In this document: in pieces, positions 15,517 through 24,677 of the stretch | Layout: each line of letters begins with the position of its first letter | How positions within the stretch are numbered: position 1 is the first letter of the stretch | Source: Enterococcus diestrammenae | Lineage (GTDB): Bacteria > Bacillota > Bacilli > Lactobacillales > Enterococcaceae | Direction of reading: 5' to 3' | DNA length: 46,309 nucleotides | Assembly: GCF_009933255.1 (NCBI RefSeq) | Contig: NZ_MAEI01000016.1 | Coordinates: 1 to 46,309, forward strand | The notes under the pieces: generated by a model | Database searches by the model: none | Seen by the model: only the letters and a program-made list of their open reading frames with translations | Told to the model about the DNA's origin: nothing | Position numbers and translations under genes: made by a program

Positions 15517-17880
15517 TTACTTAAATTTGACGATTGTGGCCCCATTGCCCCCTTGATTGGCGGGAGCAAATTCATAAGATTTAACACTGCGGTGGCCCTT
15601 CAAATACTCGGTGATTCCTTGACGCAAGGCCCCGGTTCCTTTCCCATGAACGATGGTTACTTGGGGATAACCGGCTAAGATCGCTGCATCTAAATATTGA
15701 TCTACTTCATTCAAAGCTTCCTCGTAGCGTTTGCCTCGGAGGTCTAGTTGAGTAGCCACATGAGAAGCCGTGTTGGAGCGAACGGTGCTAACCACCCGCT
15801 GGACTGGCTCTTTAGCGGGTGCCACTGATTGTAAATCGGCTTCTGGCAACGTCATCTTCAAAATGCCCAGTTGGACTTGCCATTGATCATGGCCCATCTT
15901 TTGAACCAAGGTTCCCCGTTGACCATAGGAAGTTACCAAAACTTCATCTCCGGCTTTGAGTTTTTTTGCTTCTTTGGCTTTTTTAAGGACTTTATTTTTT
16001 TGCAAATGTTCTTCTTGATGAAGATCCTCTAGGCGGCTTTTAGCATCAATCAGTTTATGTTCTTTGACCTTCGTTTGGCCACCAGCTAACTGTAGCTTTC
16101 GCAAATCAGAAATGATGGTTTCGGCATCAGCTTTAGCTTCTTCCACCATCTCATTGGCCTTGCGTTTGGCCTTAGCGATTTCTTTTTCCCGTTCCTCAAA
16201 GAAATAGGTATAGGCATTTTGCAAATCGCGATGGAGTTTTTCGGCTTCTTCCACATGATGACGCAGTTCCAAATATTCGGTTTCGGTCATTTTACGACGA
16301 TTTTCCAAGTCGGCAATCATTTCATTGAGGTCTTGACTTTCTCCGTCCATGATGGCTTTGGCGGCATCGATAACCGACGTATCCAGTCCCAAGCGTTTGG
16401 AGATTTCAAAAGCATTGGAACGACCTGGCACACCGATCAATAAGCGATAGGTCGGGCTCAAGGTATCCACGTCAAACTCCATGGAAGCATTGATGGTGTT
16501 GGTGCGATTGTAGCCGTAAACTTTCAGCTCAGGGTAATGGGTTGTCGCCATGACGTAGGCGGATTTCGCCCCAAGTTCATCCAAAATGGCAATCGCTAGA
16601 GCAGCCCCTTCTTGCGGGTCAGTCCCAGCCCCTAACTCATCAAATAGCACCAGGCTGTGTTCATCGACTTTTTTCAAAATGGCTACGATATTGGTCATAT
16701 GAGAAGAAAAAGTGGACAAGCTTTGTTCGATGGATTGTTCGTCACCGATATCGGCAAAGACTTCCTCAAAAATCCCCATGACACTTTCTTCTTCTACAGG
16801 AATCGGCAAGCCGGCTTGCCCCATCAACTGCAACAAACCCAACGTCTTCAAGGTAATGGTTTTCCCACCGGTATTGGGACCGGTAATGACCACTGCTTGA
16901 TAATCTTTACCAATCATGATGTCGTTAGCCACGACTTTTTCTTGGTCAATCAAAGGGTGGCGGGCTTGTTTAAAGACCACATGATTTTCCTCGCTAATGG
17001 TCGGCACGATGGCTTTGAGTTCCTGACCAAAGCAGGCCTTGCCATTGATAAAGTCCAGCCGCCCAATCACAAAAGCATTTTGTAAAATATCCCGACGATA
17101 AGGCACCAAAGCAGCAGAAAGTTCCGCCAGAATCCGTTCAATTTCCCGACGCTCGGCAATTTGTTGGGAACGCAGCCGGTTGTTGGCTTCCACGATTTGT
17201 TTTGGTTCGATAAACAAGGTTTGGCCAGACGCACTTTGGTCATGGACCACACCGCCGAAAACACCCCGGTATTCTTGTTTTACTGGAATCACATAGCGGT
17301 CATTACGCATGGTAACGATGGTATCGCTTAAATATTTGGCATTGCCACCACGAATGATGCTGTCCAGTTGTTCCCGCACCGTTTGTTTGCTACGGCGGAT
17401 GCTGTGGCGGATAGCTTTCAACTCAGGAGAGGCATCATCCGTTACGCGACCATCTTCGTCAATGGCGGTTTTCAGCTGACGAGTCAATTCTGGCAAAGTC
17501 ACCAATTTGTCCCGCCATTCATAAAGTCGCTGAAATTCGATTTCGGCATCTTCCAAATCATCCAAAAAACGGGTCAATTCATTGGTGGTGGTGAGGACCC
17601 GAGTGACTTGGGCCAGCTCCACCCCGTTTAAATCCGCGCCGATTTCAATCCGTTTCATTTGCGGACGGATGTTTTCAATTTTGGGAATCGGAATGCCCCC
17701 TCGGAGACGTTGGACTTTTAACCCGTCCTCGGTTTCTGCCAACCATTGGGCCACTGTGGTTGCCTGGCTGGTAGGGGTCAACTGGCTTAGCTCTTCTTTT
17801 CCTGGCTCCGTCACCAAGTATTGAGCCACCAACTGTTTGACTGCATCAAACTCTAATGTATTTAAAATCCGTTCATTCAT
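15517..17880 (-). CDS. mutS2: MutS2 family ATPase/endonuclease
   Basis: A 787-residue MutS2. It lacks the mismatch-recognition domain of MutS. Seen in order: core/lever helices (about 1-280), MutS-type ATPase with Walker A GPNTGGKT (near 335) and Walker B LVLFDELGAGTDPQEG, a long coiled coil (about 510-620), a KOW-like linker (LKAGDEVLVTSYGQRGTLVQ) and the C-terminal Smr nuclease domain (TQLDLRGKRYEEALNEV and VTIVHGKGTGALRQG). MutS2 proteins act in suppression of recombination and, in Bacillus, in rescue of collided ribosomes by splitting subunits. ATG with GGTAGGTG upstream. The gene follows cvpA with a 300-base gap that contains repeat A. Confidence 0.96.
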   Translation of the reverse strand: MNERILNTLEFDAVKQLVAQYLVTEPGKEELSQLTPTSQATTVAQWLAETEDGLKVQRLRGGIPIPKIENIRPQMKRIEIGADLNGVELAQVTRVLTTTNELTRFLDDLEDAEIEFQRLYEWRDKLVTLPELTRQLKTAIDEDGRVTDDASPELKAIRHSIRRSKQTVREQLDSIIRGGNAKYLSDTIVTMRNDRYVIPVKQEYRGVFGGVVHDQSASGQTLFIEPKQIVEANNRLRSQQIAERREIERILAELSAALVPYRRDILQNAFVIGRLDFINGKACFGQELKAIVPTISEENHVVFKQARHPLIDQEKVVANDIMIGKDYQAVVITGPNTGGKTITLKTLGLLQLMGQAGLPIPVEEESVMGIFEEVFADIGDEQSIEQSLSTFSSHMTNIVAILKKVDEHSLVLFDELGAGTDPQEGAALAIAILDELGAKSAYVMATTHYPELKVYGYNRTNTINASMEFDVDTLSPTYRLLIGVPGRSNAFEISKRLGLDTSVIDAAKAIMDGESQDLNEMIADLENRRKMTETEYLELRHHVEEAEKLHRDLQNAYTYFFEEREKEIAKAKRKANEMVEEAKADAETIISDLRKLQLAGGQTKVKEHKLIDAKSRLEDLHQEEHLQKNKVLKKAKEAKKLKAGDEVLVTSYGQRGTLVQKMGHDQWQVQLGILKMTLPEADLQSVAPAKEPVQRVVSTVRSNTASHVATQLDLRGKRYEEALNEVDQYLDAAILAGYPQVTIVHGKGTGALRQGITEYLKGHRSVKSYEFAPANQGGNGATIVKFK

Positions 17881-17965
17881 CAGGATTCACCTACCTATTC
17901 TTATTTTGCGGCGTACTTTCCCAGACTAGGATTTCTCCGCATTTTATAATATCAAGTCTAACAAC

Positions 17966-18129
17966 GGCTGCCTTCACGAACTAGCTCAGCTCCCCCAGAC
18001 AGTTGGATTAAGCAAAAATCGCTAAGTCCAACTGGCAGCTTCTAAAATTAAGTCGAACCCGACTCATGATAAAGAACATCACGTGTCGATTCGCCTTAAT
18101 TCTCGAGAGCTAAACGAGTGCCTTCAGCC
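17966..18129 (+). repeat. Cruciform-like intergenic repeat A, copy 2
   Basis: Between mutS2 and cvpA. It begins GGCTGCCTTCACGAACTAGC, contains an inner hairpin AGTTGGATT...AAGTCCAACT (18000-18031), a main stem from AATTAAG (18047) to CTTAATT (18102) with the conserved CGACTCATGAT apical part, and ends with GAGCTAAACGAG and CCTTCAGCC, which pairs with the start. It interrupts an otherwise conserved operon without a T-run, so its effect on transcription is unclear. Confidence 0.8.
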
Positions 18130-18183
18130 TTTCTTACTCTAAACAACTTGAGGGCAGACAGCTTGCCACCGTCTGCCCTGCAT

Positions 18184-18732
18184 TTATTTGGAAAGATTAG
18201 TAAACCAAAGTCCCTCAAAAAACCAAGAGAAAAATGGCGTATGTTCCACTACCGTCCGGGCGGCAAAACTATTTCGAAAAACGTTTTGAATCGTTGCCAA
18301 AGGAAGCATGGACAAAACGGACAAGACCAAGAAAATCACCAAATAAACCGTCAAGGCGTTCAAAACCCCACTGATCAACCAGTCGAAATTTTTGGTCATG
18401 CGTTTAAACCGGAGATTGTACAGAAAGATCCCGATAAAGCGTGTCACGAGCCAGCCGATGAAGAAAATAAAAATAAAGGCCACCGCTGCATAGTAGGACT
18501 TATCTAAATCTAAAGACTCCGCTAATGTATAAAAGACCATCTTACTATCCGGGGTCACGGATAGATAAGGGACAAACAATTCAATTTTTTTTGCTAAATC
18601 TTGATATTGGCTAGCCGCAACTAAAAATGAAATCAAATAGCCAATGGAATAGGCCACTTGTAGCGGTCCACCCCGGCGACCTCCCACATAAAAGGCAATC
18701 ACCAACAAGAGGAGAATGATAAATCCGATCAT
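18184..18732 (-). CDS. cvpA: CvpA family membrane protein
   Basis: A 182-residue integral membrane protein with four predicted helices (about 1-18, 27-47, 77-105 and 124-152), starting MIGFIILLLLVIAFYVGGRR. This matches the CvpA family, named from a colicin V production locus; in Firmicutes it lies between zapA and mutS2, as here. Its function in the envelope is not settled. The ATG at 18732 has AAAGGAAC upstream; the longer frame to 18846 has no ribosome site and a composition unlike the family. Confidence 0.85.
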   Translation of the reverse strand: MIGFIILLLLVIAFYVGGRRGGPLQVAYSIGYLISFLVAASQYQDLAKKIELFVPYLSVTPDSKMVFYTLAESLDLDKSYYAAVAFIFIFFIGWLVTRFIGIFLYNLRFKRMTKNFDWLISGVLNALTVYLVIFLVLSVLSMLPLATIQNVFRNSFAARTVVEHTPFFSWFFEGLWFTNLSK

Positions 18733-18991
18733 ATACAGTTCCTTTCCAATGAAACAAAATGTGCAACTTTTAAACGTGAGGGCGCTTGGCAATCTGACTT
18801 TTAAAGATTTTCCTAGTGGCGGGTGACGAGCAAGCGCTCTTTGCAAACCTCAGCCAACTTTCACTAGCCAGTTGCTAAGCTTACTGACGCTGCCACCATT
18901 TTCAGACCTATTGTCTTAAAATACCACCGTTTGCTACTGATTCGCCTTTTCAGTCTTTCTCGCCCGAAAATTCCTCACTTTAAGGAGATAT

Positions 18992-19498
18992 TTAAGCTTT
19001 TGGTGCTTCTGCTTTTGCCGTCCCAGCTTGCGGTGTTTTCGTATCTACCGCTGCCCCTGTGCCTTGGGGAGCCCGGCCTAAAATTTCTTTTTTCCGATGT
19101 TGATTCAAAATTTGCTGGGCTTCCACATGGTTATGGATGACAACGTCTTCTTGACCGGATTGTTCCAAGACTTGCTTGGCTTCCGCTTCGATGGCTTCAA
19201 TGCGTTTGATGCGATTTTCCAGCTCCGTAGCTTTCATGGCTTGCGCTTTTAGTTCCCGATTCTTTTTCTGAAGCAACAGAAGCTCTTCTTGCCGCTTCAA
19301 TTGATCACTGATGGCATTAACCGCTAATAAAATCGCTGCTTGTTCACTGTCGATGGCAGGAGACAAGTGTTTAATCTCTTTTAATTGATCATTGACCACC
19401 TTGATGACCATATCCATATGAGAGGTGGTCTCGTGGCCAATAATGGTGTAAGTTTGATTGGCAATTACCGCTTTGTAACGTTTTTTTTCTGCAGGCAT
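18992..19498 (-). CDS. zapA: Cell division protein ZapA with long C-terminal tail
   Basis: ZapA binds FtsZ and bundles its filaments at the division site. The N-terminal domain (about 1-85) holds YKAVIANQTYTIIGHETTSH and the coiled coil that forms the dimer/tetramer. Typical ZapA proteins are about 85-100 residues; this one is 168, with an added charged helical segment and an Ala/Pro-rich, probably disordered end (GTGAAVDTKTPQAGTAKAEA). Long tails occur in other enterococcal ZapA proteins as far as I recall. I chose the ATG at 19498; an ATG 21 bases upstream overlaps the GGGGAGGAA ribosome site. First gene of zapA-cvpA-mutS2, preceded by a leader of about 270 bases. Confidence 0.85.
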   Translation of the reverse strand: MPAEKKRYKAVIANQTYTIIGHETTSHMDMVIKVVNDQLKEIKHLSPAIDSEQAAILLAVNAISDQLKRQEELLLLQKKNRELKAQAMKATELENRIKRIEAIEAEAKQVLEQSGQEDVVIHNHVEAQQILNQHRKKEILGRAPQGTGAAVDTKTPQAGTAKAEAPKA

Positions 19499-19775
19499 CC
19501 CTGATTGATTCCTCCCCATCTATGGTCCTTTATTCGACAGTCTTATGGTGCGGTAAAAACTCGCCCATTCACCATTGTCGAGTATCTTCGTTTGGTCTTG
19601 ATTCACTTCTCGAAACCGGCTACTCGCAAGCGTTTGGGCTGATCCATTTTGGTAATGGATTCCATTCGAAAAGCGCCGAGTCCAGCAGTCAAATCAAGCG
19701 TTGATTCTGACCCTTTCTAGACACCGCCGCACGATGCTTGGCTTCAGTTTTCGTTGGAAGTGAAAACTCCTAACC

Positions 19776-19781
19776 ATTATA
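19776..19781 (-). promoter_or_regulatory. Possible zapA -10 box
   Basis: A perfect leftward TATAAT at 19776-19781. The -35 region is poor (GGAAAT-like at 17-18 bases). If used, transcripts carry a leader of about 270 bases (19499-19770) with several small hairpins; I see no known riboswitch or T-box motif in it, and nothing else in the gap to rnhC. Confidence 0.35.
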
Positions 19782-19915
19782 AGGTAAAAACTGTAGAATT
19801 TCCATGGATAAATGGTTTAAGCTATGATTTCTTATGCTTTTGCCCATCTCACTAAGCTAGACTGCAAGAGATATGGTAAACTGTGAAGCGAAATAATCGA
19901 GAATGGATGAAGAAA

Positions 19916-20878
19916 ATGACCCAAGTCGTACTAACCTCAGGGACTGCTCAAGTCGCTCAAATGAAAGAACATTATCAAAGCAGTCTTGTCGCCAATAAAA
20001 ATCCTTATGCCGCATTTACCGCTAAAGTTGCAGGGGTGACCATCACCGTCTATCGCTCCGGTAAAGTGATGTTTCAAGGTCCCGGCGCGCAAGCCGAAGC
20101 CGGTCGTTGGCAAAGTGTCCCCTCGGTAGCCCAATCGAAAAAGACCGCGCCAAAGAAGAAAGCGGTCAGTAAAGGAAAAAGCAATGGCATCGATACTAGT
20201 AAACTGCCAGCTGGCTTTTCCCAGTGGAGCGTCGCCGGATCTGATGAAGTCGGCAACGGCAGTTATTTTGGTCCGCTAGTCGTCGCTGCAGTCTATGCTG
20301 ACAAAGAAAACCTCGCTGCCTTGAAACAACTTGGCGTCAAAGATTCAAAAATGCTGACGGACACACAAATTCGTCAATTGGCTCCAGCTATCATGAAATT
20401 AGTGCCTTATCAAAAATTGGTGGTAACACCTGAAAAATATAATCAGGTTCAGCCCCGTTACAATGCCGTGCATATGAAAGTCGTGCTGCATAACCAAGCC
20501 TTGGATTTGTTATTAAAAAAAATCGCGCCAACTAAACCGGAAGCAATCTTAGTGGACCAGTTTACCAGTCCAGCCAACTACAAAAAATACTTGCAAGCAG
20601 AACCTCATAAAGTCACCGAGAAACTGTATTTCGTCACAAAAGGCGAACAGTATCACTTGGCGGTGGCTGCCGCTTCCATCTTGTGTCGGGCTAGTTTTTT
20701 AGAAGAATTAGAAAAAGCCTCAGCAGAAGTCGGCATGACTTTACCATCAGGTGCCGGTAGCAAATCCGACCAAATCGCTGCCCGTATCCTGCAAAAAGGG
20801 GGCCTTCCTTTACTAACAAAATACGCAAAATTGCACTTTGCCAATACGGAGAAAGCGAAGAAGATTGCTGGTGTCTAG
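19916..20878 (+). CDS. rnhC: Ribonuclease HIII
   Basis: A 320-residue RNase HIII, which cleaves RNA in RNA-DNA hybrids and removes R-loops. The N-terminal TBP-like substrate-binding domain (about 1-90) includes VAGVTITVYRSGKVMFQGPG; the catalytic RNase H domain has SVAGSDEVGNGSYFGPLVVA with the Asp/Glu pair that marks type 2 RNases H, VKDSKMLTD and later Asp/Glu acids. The start at 19916 (MTQVVLTSG) aligns with the usual beginning of the family; a GTG at 19883 and an ATG at 19907 are in frame but add unconserved residues. It is divergent from zapA, the common order in Firmicutes. Confidence 0.93.
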   Translation: MTQVVLTSGTAQVAQMKEHYQSSLVANKNPYAAFTAKVAGVTITVYRSGKVMFQGPGAQAEAGRWQSVPSVAQSKKTAPKKKAVSKGKSNGIDTSKLPAGFSQWSVAGSDEVGNGSYFGPLVVAAVYADKENLAALKQLGVKDSKMLTDTQIRQLAPAIMKLVPYQKLVVTPEKYNQVQPRYNAVHMKVVLHNQALDLLLKKIAPTKPEAILVDQFTSPANYKKYLQAEPHKVTEKLYFVTKGEQYHLAVAAASILCRASFLEELEKASAEVGMTLPSGAGSKSDQIAARILQKGGLPLLTKYAKLHFANTEKAKKIAGV

Positions 20879-20897
20879 CCACAAATCTTGCCAACAC

Positions 20898-20942
20898 AAA
20901 AAGGGATTGAACCTGATTAATCAGCGGTTCAATCCCTTTTTT
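20898..20942. terminator. Bidirectional terminator between rnhC and the amidase gene
   Basis: A 15-bp perfect stem AAAAGGGATTGAACC/GGTTCAATCCCTTTT with a 12-base loop and T-runs on both strands, placed between two convergent genes. Confidence 0.9.
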
Positions 20943-20948
20943 CTAACT

Positions 20949-22430
20949 TTATCGCCAAGCTGATGGCAAGATAAAGGCTCCCTCATTTTCAAATAGTTCG
21001 CCAATTCCCAATAATAAATCCTCGCGACCACGGTCAGCCATCAATTGAATCCCCAGTGGCAATCCTTCCTCAGTCAGGTGTGTCGGCAAGCTAATGGCCG
21101 GCTGCCCCGTCAAATTGGCCAGCTGGGTAAATGGCGACAAGGCCAGGCTTTTTTCAAACATGCGATAAATCAGCTCCGCCCCTTGTGCCTCCGTCCGTTC
21201 TTTCATAGCAGACAACTCCTGCAGCAGGCTGGCACTAACTAGTTCTTGACCAATTAGAGGGGCTGGTTGCCCAGTGGTCGGCGTCAAGAAAAGGTCGTAC
21301 TTATCATGAAAGGTGCCCATTGCCGCTGCCGCCTGATCCCAAACGGCCAAGGAATTGACATAGCTGGCAGCCGAGATTTTTTCGCCATATTGCCAAATCG
21401 CCCAAGTCATCAGCTCAACTTCCTCTTGGGCAATCTTGCGACCAAAGCCTTTTTGGATATTGGCAAACATCGCCGCCGTCTCCGCACCATTCATCCGGTA
21501 GTAACTGCGAATGATTGCCTCACCATCTAGGGGATAGGTCACTTCTTCTACTTGATGTCCAGCTGCCGTCAATCGGGCAACCGCCTGTTGCACCGCGGCA
21601 ACGGCTTCAGGAGAAACGGGGCTTCCTACCGGTGATTGCGTCGTAAACGCAATCTTCAAAGGCCGCGAAGGCAAGCGACGATTATTAGCGGTGTGGGTCC
21701 ACTCCGGCTTAGGTGCTTGATAAGGCGCTGAGTGTTCTGTCCCTCGCATTCCATAGAAAAACGCTGCTGTATCCCGCATGGAAACCGTCAAGGCAAAATT
21801 AATCGATGCCCCTTGCCAGCCGCGCCAGCCATCAGGACCCACCGGCATCGTGCCTCGAGTGGGTTTAAGACCAATCAATCCGGAAAACGAGGCTGGGATC
21901 CGGATTGAACCCCCACCATCGCTGGCTGCTGCCAAGGGAAACATCCCCGACGCCACCGCTGCAGCCGCGCCACCAGAAGAGCCTCCCGGATAGCGGGTCG
22001 CATCCCACGGGTTGCGGGTATCACCAAATAAAACCGGATCTGTGATATTTTTAAAGCCAAATTCTGGTGCATTGGTTTGCCCGAGAGGAATCAAGCCGAG
22101 ACCTTCCATTTTCTCGACAAAATGATTGCTAGATGTAGCAATAGCATCAGCAAATAAACGCGAACCGTTAGTGTCGGCCCACCCCGCTTTGCTTTGGCCT
22201 AAAATTTTTAAAGGGATCGGCACTCCCACAAATAAGCTATCTGCCAGTTTTCCCGTTGCCAGTTGGGCTTCATATTCTTGCTGTGCTTGAGCATAATCGA
22301 TAGCCACCACTACATTTAGCAGAGGATTTTGGACATCGATAGTTTTTTTGATTTGCTGGATTAACTCGCCAAAACTAATTTTTTTGTTGCGCAAGGCCTC
22401 AGCCCAGTCAGTCGCATCTTTCAACAACAT
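20949..22430 (-). CDS. Amidase signature family enzyme
   Basis: A 493-residue amidase-signature hydrolase. The Ser-cisSer-Lys triad is visible: Lys75 in [11 protein letters not shown], cis-Ser151 in [11 protein letters not shown] and nucleophile Ser175 in [18 protein letters not shown]. It hydrolyses an amide to acid and ammonia; the family includes GatA and many broad-substrate amidases. The lack of gatB/gatC neighbours and its divergent C-terminal half suggest a stand-alone amidase rather than GatA. The start is uncertain: GGAGG stands only three bases before the ATG at 22430, so one of the TTG codons just downstream may be used. Substrate unknown. Confidence 0.88.
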   Translation of the reverse strand: MLLKDATDWAEALRNKKISFGELIQQIKKTIDVQNPLLNVVVAIDYAQAQQEYEAQLATGKLADSLFVGVPIPLKILGQSKAGWADTNGSRLFADAIATSSNHFVEKMEGLGLIPLGQTNAPEFGFKNITDPVLFGDTRNPWDATRYPGGSSGGAAAAVASGMFPLAAASDGGGSIRIPASFSGLIGLKPTRGTMPVGPDGWRGWQGASINFALTVSMRDTAAFFYGMRGTEHSAPYQAPKPEWTHTANNRRLPSRPLKIAFTTQSPVGSPVSPEAVAAVQQAVARLTAAGHQVEEVTYPLDGEAIIRSYYRMNGAETAAMFANIQKGFGRKIAQEEVELMTWAIWQYGEKISAASYVNSLAVWDQAAAAMGTFHDKYDLFLTPTTGQPAPLIGQELVSASLLQELSAMKERTEAQGAELIYRMFEKSLALSPFTQLANLTGQPAISLPTHLTEEGLPLGIQLMADRGREDLLLGIGELFENEGAFILPSAWR

Positions 22431-22510
22431 CGCCTCCAATCCGGGAAGTTGCCCCGGTTGCTAATTGGATTATACTATAGGAAACCGACAAACTAGAAAG
22501 AGATGATTTG

Positions 22511-22798
22511 ATGATGAAAGAATACCAATTTACCGCTGAAATTCTTGCTTCAGAAGTTGGCAAAGGTGGTGCCTACGTTATTTTTCCTTATGATATTCGC
22601 GAAGAGTTTGGCCGTGGGCGGGTGAAAGTTCATGCAACTTTTGACGGCACCCCTTACGATGGTAGCATCGTCAATATGGGGGTCACCGATAGCGAAGGGC
22701 GAATTTGCTATATCCTTGGCGTCCGTAAAGATATTCGCCAAACAATCGGCAAAACCATTGGAGACACAGTTGAAGTCCACCTTCACGAACGAGCCTAA
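22511..22798 (+). CDS. DUF1905 domain protein
   Basis: A 95-residue protein made entirely of a DUF1905 domain, a small beta-barrel: AEILASEVGKGGAYVIFPYD, then REEFGRGRVKVHATFDGTPY and a C-terminal IGKTIGDTVEVHLHERA. The GKGGAYVIFPYDIREEFG region is the family signature. No biochemical function is established. The ATG at 22511 is preceded by AAAGAGATG; a TTG three bases upstream is in frame. It is transcribed away from the amidase gene; a shared 70-base divergent promoter region separates them. Confidence 0.82.
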   Translation: MMKEYQFTAEILASEVGKGGAYVIFPYDIREEFGRGRVKVHATFDGTPYDGSIVNMGVTDSEGRICYILGVRKDIRQTIGKTIGDTVEVHLHERA

Positions 22799-22805
22799 AA
22801 CCAAT

Positions 22806-22857
22806 AACACCCAATCTGACAACCAGTTTTCTGGCAGTCATGATTGGGTGTTGTTTT
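22806..22857. terminator. Terminator between DUF1905 gene and hemD
   Basis: An 11-bp stem AACACCCAATC/GATTGGGTGTT between two convergent genes, followed on the rightward strand by GTTTT. Confidence 0.65.
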
Positions 22858-23557
22858 AACCAGCGTGAGCCAGCCAATCTTTTTTCAGGATTCCTTGATA
22901 ACCCGCCGTTTCAATCGCAGCGAGGGTCGTTGCTCCGATGGCAACCAATTGAAGGGGGACATCAGTCTGTTTCGGCGCAGCTTCATAGATTGCCTTGAAT
23001 CGTTGCCAAGCAGAAGGGCTCGTGAGATAGACCGCCTGCACTTGCCCTTTTGCCAGCAATTGCCAAAGGTTTTCGCGGCTTTCCCGGGGACATTTATTTT
23101 CATAGACCACAAAACTGGTAACTTGAAAATCGGCGGCTAAATCTTCTTCCAGTGCACTGTCTGCCAACTGCGATTTTCCATAAACGATTTTTGCCCCATG
23201 AGGTAGCTTGGCTTTGAGTTCGTCTGCCAGCGCTTTTTTATTTTCTTGCGGACTAACTAGCGTGACGGGAAATCCCGCATTGGCAACTGCTTGAGCCGTT
23301 TTTGTCCCTATCGCAGCAATCTGCACCCCCAGCTTGGCCTCTTGTAAGACTGGGATCACTGGTGCTTGGCTTGTAAATACGAGCCAGTCAGCTTGGCGGA
23401 TTGCTGCTGCCATCGTCGGAGTGATGGGCAAGGGGCAAATGACCGACAAAGGGACGGTCACCGTTTGCCAGCCGACCTTTTCAAACATTTGACGGTCACC
23501 TTGATTCAAACCGGTCCCCCGTGTCAACAATATCGTTGATGATGATTTCTTAGTCAT
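22856..23557 (-). CDS. hemD: Uroporphyrinogen-III synthase
   Basis: A 233-residue HemD, which cyclises hydroxymethylbilane with ring D inversion to uroporphyrinogen III, the branch point to siroheme and heme. The two-lobed fold is suggested by ILLTRGTGLNQGDRQMFEKV at the start, ADWLVFTSQAPV, IGTKTAQAV, then VYLTSPSAWQRF and VAIGATTLAAIETAG in the second lobe. Sequence conservation in this family is always low, so the call rests on these motifs plus location beside nirBD, sirC and sirB. Most enterococci lack heme synthesis, so here the enzyme probably serves siroheme. It has its own upstream region of about 225 bases after nirC. AGGAGCATACTC precedes the ATG. Confidence 0.85.
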   Translation of the reverse strand: MTKKSSSTILLTRGTGLNQGDRQMFEKVGWQTVTVPLSVICPLPITPTMAAAIRQADWLVFTSQAPVIPVLQEAKLGVQIAAIGTKTAQAVANAGFPVTLVSPQENKKALADELKAKLPHGAKIVYGKSQLADSALEEDLAADFQVTSFVVYENKCPRESRENLWQLLAKGQVQAVYLTSPSAWQRFKAIYEAAPKQTDVPLQLVAIGATTLAAIETAGYQGILKKDWLAHAG

Positions 23558-23745
23558 GAGTATGCTCCTGTCACTATCTTCCCTTTATTGTACCCATTGC
23601 CCAGATGATTGTATAGTTATTTATCGTGTATCAAGGGCCGACGCTACTGTTCAACAGCTGCTCCGCTTTCCTCGCATACAGTCCGATGGCGGCTAGCACC
23701 ATAGCCTGTCTGCTTTTGGCAGCCAATCCCTGTATTTCACAGCAA

Positions 23746-23773
23746 AGCCCAGATGATTGTTACCATCTGGGCT
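23746..23773. terminator. Hairpin downstream of nirC, possible terminator
   Basis: A perfect 10-bp stem AGCCCAGATG/CATCTGGGCT just past the nirC stop, without a good T-run on either side. The sequence GCCCAGATGATTGT recurs at about 23599-23612. The rest of 23558-23745 holds no gene that I can see. Confidence 0.45.
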
Positions 23774-23784
23774 CAGGGTCATTA

Positions 23785-24612
23785 CTATTTATGTTCTAAA
23801 ATTCCACTAGCTGGCTCTTGTTTAACGGCAGCAGTTGTCGTTGTTTGCTTCATGCCAACTTTAAAAGCTAAGAAATAACTTCCTGCCAAAATTACGCCTC
23901 CACCGACAAGATTACCGAGCCAGACGAAAAGCATGTTTGTCGCAAATTGTTCCCAAGTCGCCCCACCAGCCAAAATGCCAGCAACAATCAAAAACATATT
24001 TGCCACTACGTGCTGATACCCCGCAATCACAAAACCGGCGACGGGCAAGAAAGTACCGACGATTTTGCCGATAAAGTCTTTAGCGGCCATGTTCATGTAA
24101 ACACCGGTACACACCAAAATATTACATGCAATCCCCGATAGAAAAGCTTGTAACGGCGCATCTGCCACCCGACCGGCTGCCACTGCAATCGTCCGTTCCA
24201 CAAACGCCCCTTGCAAGGTGCCGGAAAAATAACCAAAGAAAACGGCCACTCCGGCTGCGCCAACAAAGTTAAAGATAGTCACTAGAAACATATTCCGAAC
24301 CCATTGTTTGAAACTGATTGCTTTGGCATAGAAGGCCATGGTGACTGCTAGCATGTTGCCGGTCACCAGCTCGCCTCCTACCAACAACAAACAAATCAAC
24401 CCAAAAGGAAACATCAATGCCCCCAATAAATTCACCAAGGTCCCCCACTCAGCTGGCATCGACCCCATCGTGCGGATCATCGCAACACCAGCGATACCGA
24501 TAAAAATCCCAGCCATAATGGCCAAAACCGCCGTCGTCAACAAGCTGTACTCCGCCTTGGCTTTACCGCGTTTGATGGCTTCATCTACTAAATCTTTTGG
24601 TGCTAAACTCAT
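23785..24612 (-). CDS. nirC: Formate/nitrite transporter (FNT) family protein, NirC
   Basis: A 275-residue FNT channel with six predicted membrane helices. Family features include AGIFIGIAGVAMI in helix 1, GLICLLLVGGELVTGNML in helix 2, NFVGAAGVAVFFGY in helix 3, LSGIACNILVCTGVYMN with the Asn/Cys-containing broken helix 4, and VIAGYQHVVANMFLI in helix 5 with the central His. FNT proteins form pentamers that pass nitrite or formate with protons. Placed 65 bases after nirD in the same operon, it most likely imports nitrite to the NirBD enzyme or exports it when it accumulates. Confidence 0.93.
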   Translation of the reverse strand: MSLAPKDLVDEAIKRGKAKAEYSLLTTAVLAIMAGIFIGIAGVAMIRTMGSMPAEWGTLVNLLGALMFPFGLICLLLVGGELVTGNMLAVTMAFYAKAISFKQWVRNMFLVTIFNFVGAAGVAVFFGYFSGTLQGAFVERTIAVAAGRVADAPLQAFLSGIACNILVCTGVYMNMAAKDFIGKIVGTFLPVAGFVIAGYQHVVANMFLIVAGILAGGATWEQFATNMLFVWLGNLVGGGVILAGSYFLAFKVGMKQTTTTAAVKQEPASGILEHK

Positions 24613-24677
24613 GCTTTCCCCTCATTTCCCAACATTTGGCTATCGACGTTAAGCCTTAACCAATCTGCTAATGTTCT

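Noticed and set aside
19603..19665. 20-codon leftward frame in the zapA leader
   Set aside because: No ribosome site and no evidence of conservation; too short to support.
20949..22430. Calling the amidase GatA
   Set aside because: No gatC or gatB nearby, and the C-terminal half lacks recognisable GatA features; kept as a general amidase.
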